Below are positions 61,561 through 64,000 of a stretch of DNA of 64,000 nucleotides, in pieces. How positions within the stretch are numbered: the stretch's first letter is position 1; each line of letters starts with the position of its first letter. This stretch comes from Camarhynchus parvulus (Eukaryota; Chordata; Aves; Passeriformes; Thraupidae). The DNA lies in the NCBI RefSeq assembly GCF_901933205.1, contig NW_022148963.1:22343-86342 (forward strand), written 5' to 3'. The notes below the pieces were generated by a model. It did not search any database, was not told the origin of the DNA, and saw only the letters and a program-made list of their open reading frames with translations. Both the position numbers and the translations under genes were made by a program.

Positions 61561-63678
61561 CCGGCTGCCTCCTGAAATTCGGTGATTTTCAAGATTGTTC
61601 CCAGACCCAAGCAGGCACCAGTGGCAACTCGGGCTGGTTTGAGAGTGCCAAGGGACTCCTGCAATCTGCCATAAAGAACCAGGGCTGGTGAGTTTTCTTT
61701 GGAGGGAAAAGGGCCGATGTTGGTGTATGGGGTCCTGAGGCCAGGAGTGGCCGGCTGCCTCCTGAAATTCGGTGATTTTCAAGATTGTTCCCAGACCCAA
61801 GCAGGCACCAGTGGCAACTCGGGCTGGTTTGAGAGTGCCAAGGGACTCCTGCAATCTGCCATAAAGAACCAGGGCTGGTGAGTTTTCTTTGGAGGGAAAA
61901 AGGGCCGATGTTGGTGTATGGGGTCCTGAGGCCAGGAGTGGCCGGCTGCCTCCTGAAATTCGGTGATTTTCAAGATTGTTCCCAGACCCAAGCAGGCACC
62001 AGTGGCAACTCGGGCTGGTTTGAGAGTGCCAAGGGACTCCTGCAATCTGCCATAAAGAACCAGGGCTGGTGAGTTTTCTTTGGAGGGAAAAGGGCCGATG
62101 TTGGTGTATGGGGTCCTGAGGCCAGGAGTGGCCGGCTGCCTCCTGAAATTCGGTGATTTTCAAGATTGTTCCCAGACCCAAGCAGGCACCAGTGGCAACT
62201 CGGGCTGGTTTGAGAGTGCCAAGGGACTCCTGCAATCTGCCATAAAGAACCAGGGCTGGTGAGTTTTCTTTGGAGGAAAAGGGCCGATGTTGGTGTATGG
62301 GGTCCTGAGGCCAGGAGTGGCCGGCTGCCTCCTGAAATTCGGTGATTTTCAAGATTGTTCCCAGACCCAAGCAGGCACCAGTGGCAACTCGGGCTGGTTT
62401 GAGAGTGCCAAGGGACTCCTGCAATCTGCCATAAAGAACCAGGGCTGGTGAGTTTTCTTTGGAGGGAAAAGGGCCGATGTTGGTGTATGGGGTCCTGAGG
62501 CCAGGAGTGGCCGGCTGCCTCCTGAAATTCGGTGATTTTCAAGATTGTTCCCAGACCCAAGCAGGCACCAGTGGCAACTCGGGCTGGTTTGAGAGTGCCA
62601 AGGGACTCCTGCAATCTGCCATAAAGAACCAGGGCTGGTGAGTTTTCTTTGGAGGGAAAAGGGCCGATGTTGGTGTATGGGGTCCTGAGGCCAGGAGTGG
62701 CCGGCTGCCTCCTGAAATTCGGTGATTTTCAAGATTGTTCCCAGACCCAAGCAGGCACCAGTGGCAACTCGGGCTGGTTTGAGAGTGCCAAGGGACTCCT
62801 GCAATCTGCCATAAAGAACCAGGGCTGGTGAGTTTCTCTTTGGAGGGAAAAGGGCCGATGTTGGTGTATGGGGTCCTGAGGCCAGGAGTGGCCGGCTGCC
62901 TCCTGAAATTCGGTGATTTTCAAGATTGTTCCCAGACCCAAGCAGGCACCAGTGGCAACTCGGGCTGGTTTGAGAGTGCCAAGGGACTCCTGCAATCTGC
63001 CATAAAGAACCAGGGCTGGTGAGTTTTCTTTGGAGGGAAAAGGGCCGATGTTGGTGTATGGGGTCCTGAGGCCAGGAGTGGCCGGCTGCCTCCTGAAATT
63101 CGGTGATTTTCAAGATTGTTCCCAGACCCAAGCAGGCACCAGTGGCAACTCGGGCTGGTTTGAGAGTGCCAAGGGACTCCTGCAATCTGCCATAAAGAAC
63201 CAGGGCTGGTGAGTTTTCTTTGGAGGGAAAAGGGCCGATGTTGGTGTATGGGGTCCTGAGGCCAGGAGTGGCCGGCTGCCTCCTGAAATTCGGTGATTTT
63301 CAAGATTGTTCCCAGACCCAAGCAGGCACCAGTGGCAACTCGGGCTGGTTTGAGAGTGCCAAGGGACTCCTGCAATCTGCCATAAAGAACCAGGGCTGGT
63401 GAGTTTTCTTTTTGGAGGGAAAAGGGCCGATGTTGGTGTATATGGGGTCCTGAGGCCAGGAGTGGCCGGCTGCCTCCTGAAATTCGGTGATTTTCAAGAT
63501 TGTTCCCAGACCCAAGCAGGCACCAGTGGCAACTCGGGCTGGTTTGAGAGTGCCAAGGGACTCCTGCAATCTGCCATAAAGAACCAGGGCTGGTGAGTTT
63601 TCTTTGGAGGGAAAAAGGGCCGATGTTGGTGTATGGGGTCCTGAGGCCAGGAGTGGCCGGCTGCCTCCTGAAATTCGG

Positions 63679-63840
63679 TGATTTTCAAGATTGTTCCCAG
63701 ACCCAAGCAGGCACCAGTGGCAACTCGGGCTGGTTTGAGAGTGCCAAGGACTCCTGCAATCGCCATAAAAAACAAGGGTGGGTGTGTTTTTTTTTAAAAA
63801 AAAAGGTGTTTTTTTCGGGGGGCCCCCCCCCCCCATTCGG
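63679..63840 (+). repeat. Degenerate, homopolymer-collapsed monomer (162 bp)
   Basis: The first half is normal apart from one G lost at unit 70-72. From about 63,761 the sequence decays into T9 (63,787-63,795), A9 (63,796-63,804), T7 (63,809-63,815), G6 (63,817-63,822) and C12 (63,823-63,834), then returns abruptly to the normal ATTCGG end. The order of T-rich, A-rich, G-rich and C-rich stretches loosely follows the normal monomer but with the bases merged into runs. The unit is 28 bases short. The likeliest cause is a low-quality read or consensus. A real low-complexity insertion is possible. Confidence 0.85.
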
Positions 63841-64000
63841 TGATTTTCAAGATTGTTCCCAGACCCAAGCAGGCACCAGTGGCAACTCGGGCTGGTTTGA
63901 GAGTGCCAAGGACTCCTGCAATCTGCCATAAAGAACCAGGGCTGGTGAGTTTTCTTTGGAGGGAAAAGGGCCGATGTTGGTGTATGGGGTCCTGAGGCCA
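63841..64000 (+). repeat. Partial last monomer, cut by the window end
   Basis: 160 bases of ordinary monomer follow directly after the degenerate unit, with one G missing at unit 70-72 (about 63,911). The array therefore continues beyond the window. No flanking unique sequence is visible. Confidence 0.95.

Larger units (their letters stand above)
50930..63678 (+). repeat. Block VII: mostly canonical satellite with private variants, 67 monomers
   Basis: Roughly 40% of units have a change, but the types differ from blocks II, IV and VI. An A5 tract in place of A4 at unit 125-128 recurs at about 55,232, 55,423, 55,805, 56,571, 58,851, 59,041, 61,136, 61,900 and 63,617. An extra TA (GTGTATATGGGG) recurs at about 54,299, 59,631 and 63,441. 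AG to TT at unit 38-39 occurs at 57,621, 58,571 and 60,858. The A to T change at unit 156 is absent. A reverse-strand frame of 1,040 codons at 59,302-62,424 is the longest read-through in the window. No gene is present. Confidence 0.87.
1..64000 (+). repeat. Satellite DNA array, 190-bp monomer, about 337 head-to-tail copies
   Basis: The same 190-base unit starts at 1, 191, 381 and so on and continues to the end of the window, with all copies in one orientation. Tracking the phase of the TGATTTTC start gives 335 complete units before 63,679, a degraded unit, and a partial last unit. Most units are identical, and typical differences are one-base indels or single substitutions. The array is unbroken at both ends, so its true size is unknown. 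There is no inserted transposon, inverted segment or unique spacer. Near-identity over 64 kb implies recent amplification and homogenisation by unequal exchange or gene conversion (inference). Nucleosome-like monomer length, high copy number and absence of genes fit centromeric or pericentromeric heterochromatin of a eukaryote. A bird is one candidate, because satellites of about 190 bp are known there, but I do not recognise the named family. Confidence 0.99.

Noticed and set aside
59302..62424. Long reverse-strand open frames (up to 1,040 codons; also 725, 721, 720, 677 and 595 codons) as a repeat-protein gene
   Set aside because: The monomer is 190 bp, not a multiple of 3, so the encoded peptide changes frame in each copy and the open frames depend on scattered one-base indels. 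The same DNA reads through in several frames with no promoter, start context or conserved frame.
63823..63834. C12 tract as a telomere-like or regulatory element
   Set aside because: There is no telomere hexamer, and the tract sits inside a collapsed monomer with other homopolymers. An artefact explains it better.
1..64000. CRISPR array
   Set aside because: The repeats abut directly with no variable spacers, and the unit is far longer than a CRISPR repeat.
1..64000. Regular long-range higher-order repeat across the array
   Set aside because: Distances between repeated variants (for example T83A at 6,543, 8,630, 11,859, 12,998 and 13,948) correspond to 11, 17, 6 and 5 monomers with no common multiple. 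Only the local 571-bp dimer holds up.
1..64000. tRNA-, rRNA- or SINE-derived monomer
   Set aside because: I see no A or B box of a Pol III promoter (no GGTTCGA-type motif), no poly-A tail and no rRNA-like stretch in the 190-bp unit.

Overview
The window is one uninterrupted tandem array of a roughly 190-bp satellite monomer. All copies are head to tail on the same strand, from the first base to the last. Following the phase of the monomer start (bases TGATTTTC) gives about 335 complete monomers up to 63,678, one badly degraded 162-bp monomer (63,679-63,840) and a final partial monomer (63,841-64,000). I see no gene, RNA gene, transposon, CRISPR array, inversion or unique sequence. The many open frames are repeat read-through. 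The monomer length is not a multiple of 3, so the reading frame shifts in every copy, which rules out a repeat-protein gene.

The monomer is 55% GC (63 G, 42 C, so the given strand is G-rich) with four CpGs. Megabase-type satellites of nucleosome-repeat length with near-perfect homogenisation point to eukaryotic, probably animal, centromeric or pericentromeric heterochromatin. Monomers of about 190 bp are well known in bird centromeres (for example the zebra finch 191-bp satellite and families reported from cranes and waterfowl), and the GC content would suit that. I cannot match the sequence to a named family by eye, so taxon and chromosomal position are inference only.

Layout by variation: block I (1-18,996, 100 monomers) is nearly invariant, especially the first 5 kb. 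Block II (18,997-29,448, 55 monomers) is rich in one-base length variants. Block III (29,449-34,770, 28 monomers) is mostly canonical. Block IV (34,771-43,139, 44 monomers) is again rich in variants. Block V (43,140-48,645, 29 monomers) is mostly canonical. Block VI (48,646-50,929, 12 monomers) is rich in variants. Block VII (50,930-63,678, 67 monomers) is canonical, with its own private variants.

The most useful signals are: (a) the alternation of homogeneous and variant-rich blocks, where the variant-rich blocks also share base substitutions absent from blocks I, III and VII, so they are not just sequencing noise; (b) one-base indels that fall at a few fixed sites and avoid the longest G run; (c) a perfect 571-bp three-monomer higher-order repeat in two copies at 21,092-22,233; (d) a six-monomer stretch at about 31.9-33.0 kb that shares three rare markers at the same spacing with 60.4-61.6 kb; (e) a substituted cassette of four changes in 8 bp with apparent intermediates; and (f) a homopolymer-collapsed monomer near 63.8 kb that is probably an assembly or base-calling fault. 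I found no evidence of a new coding system.
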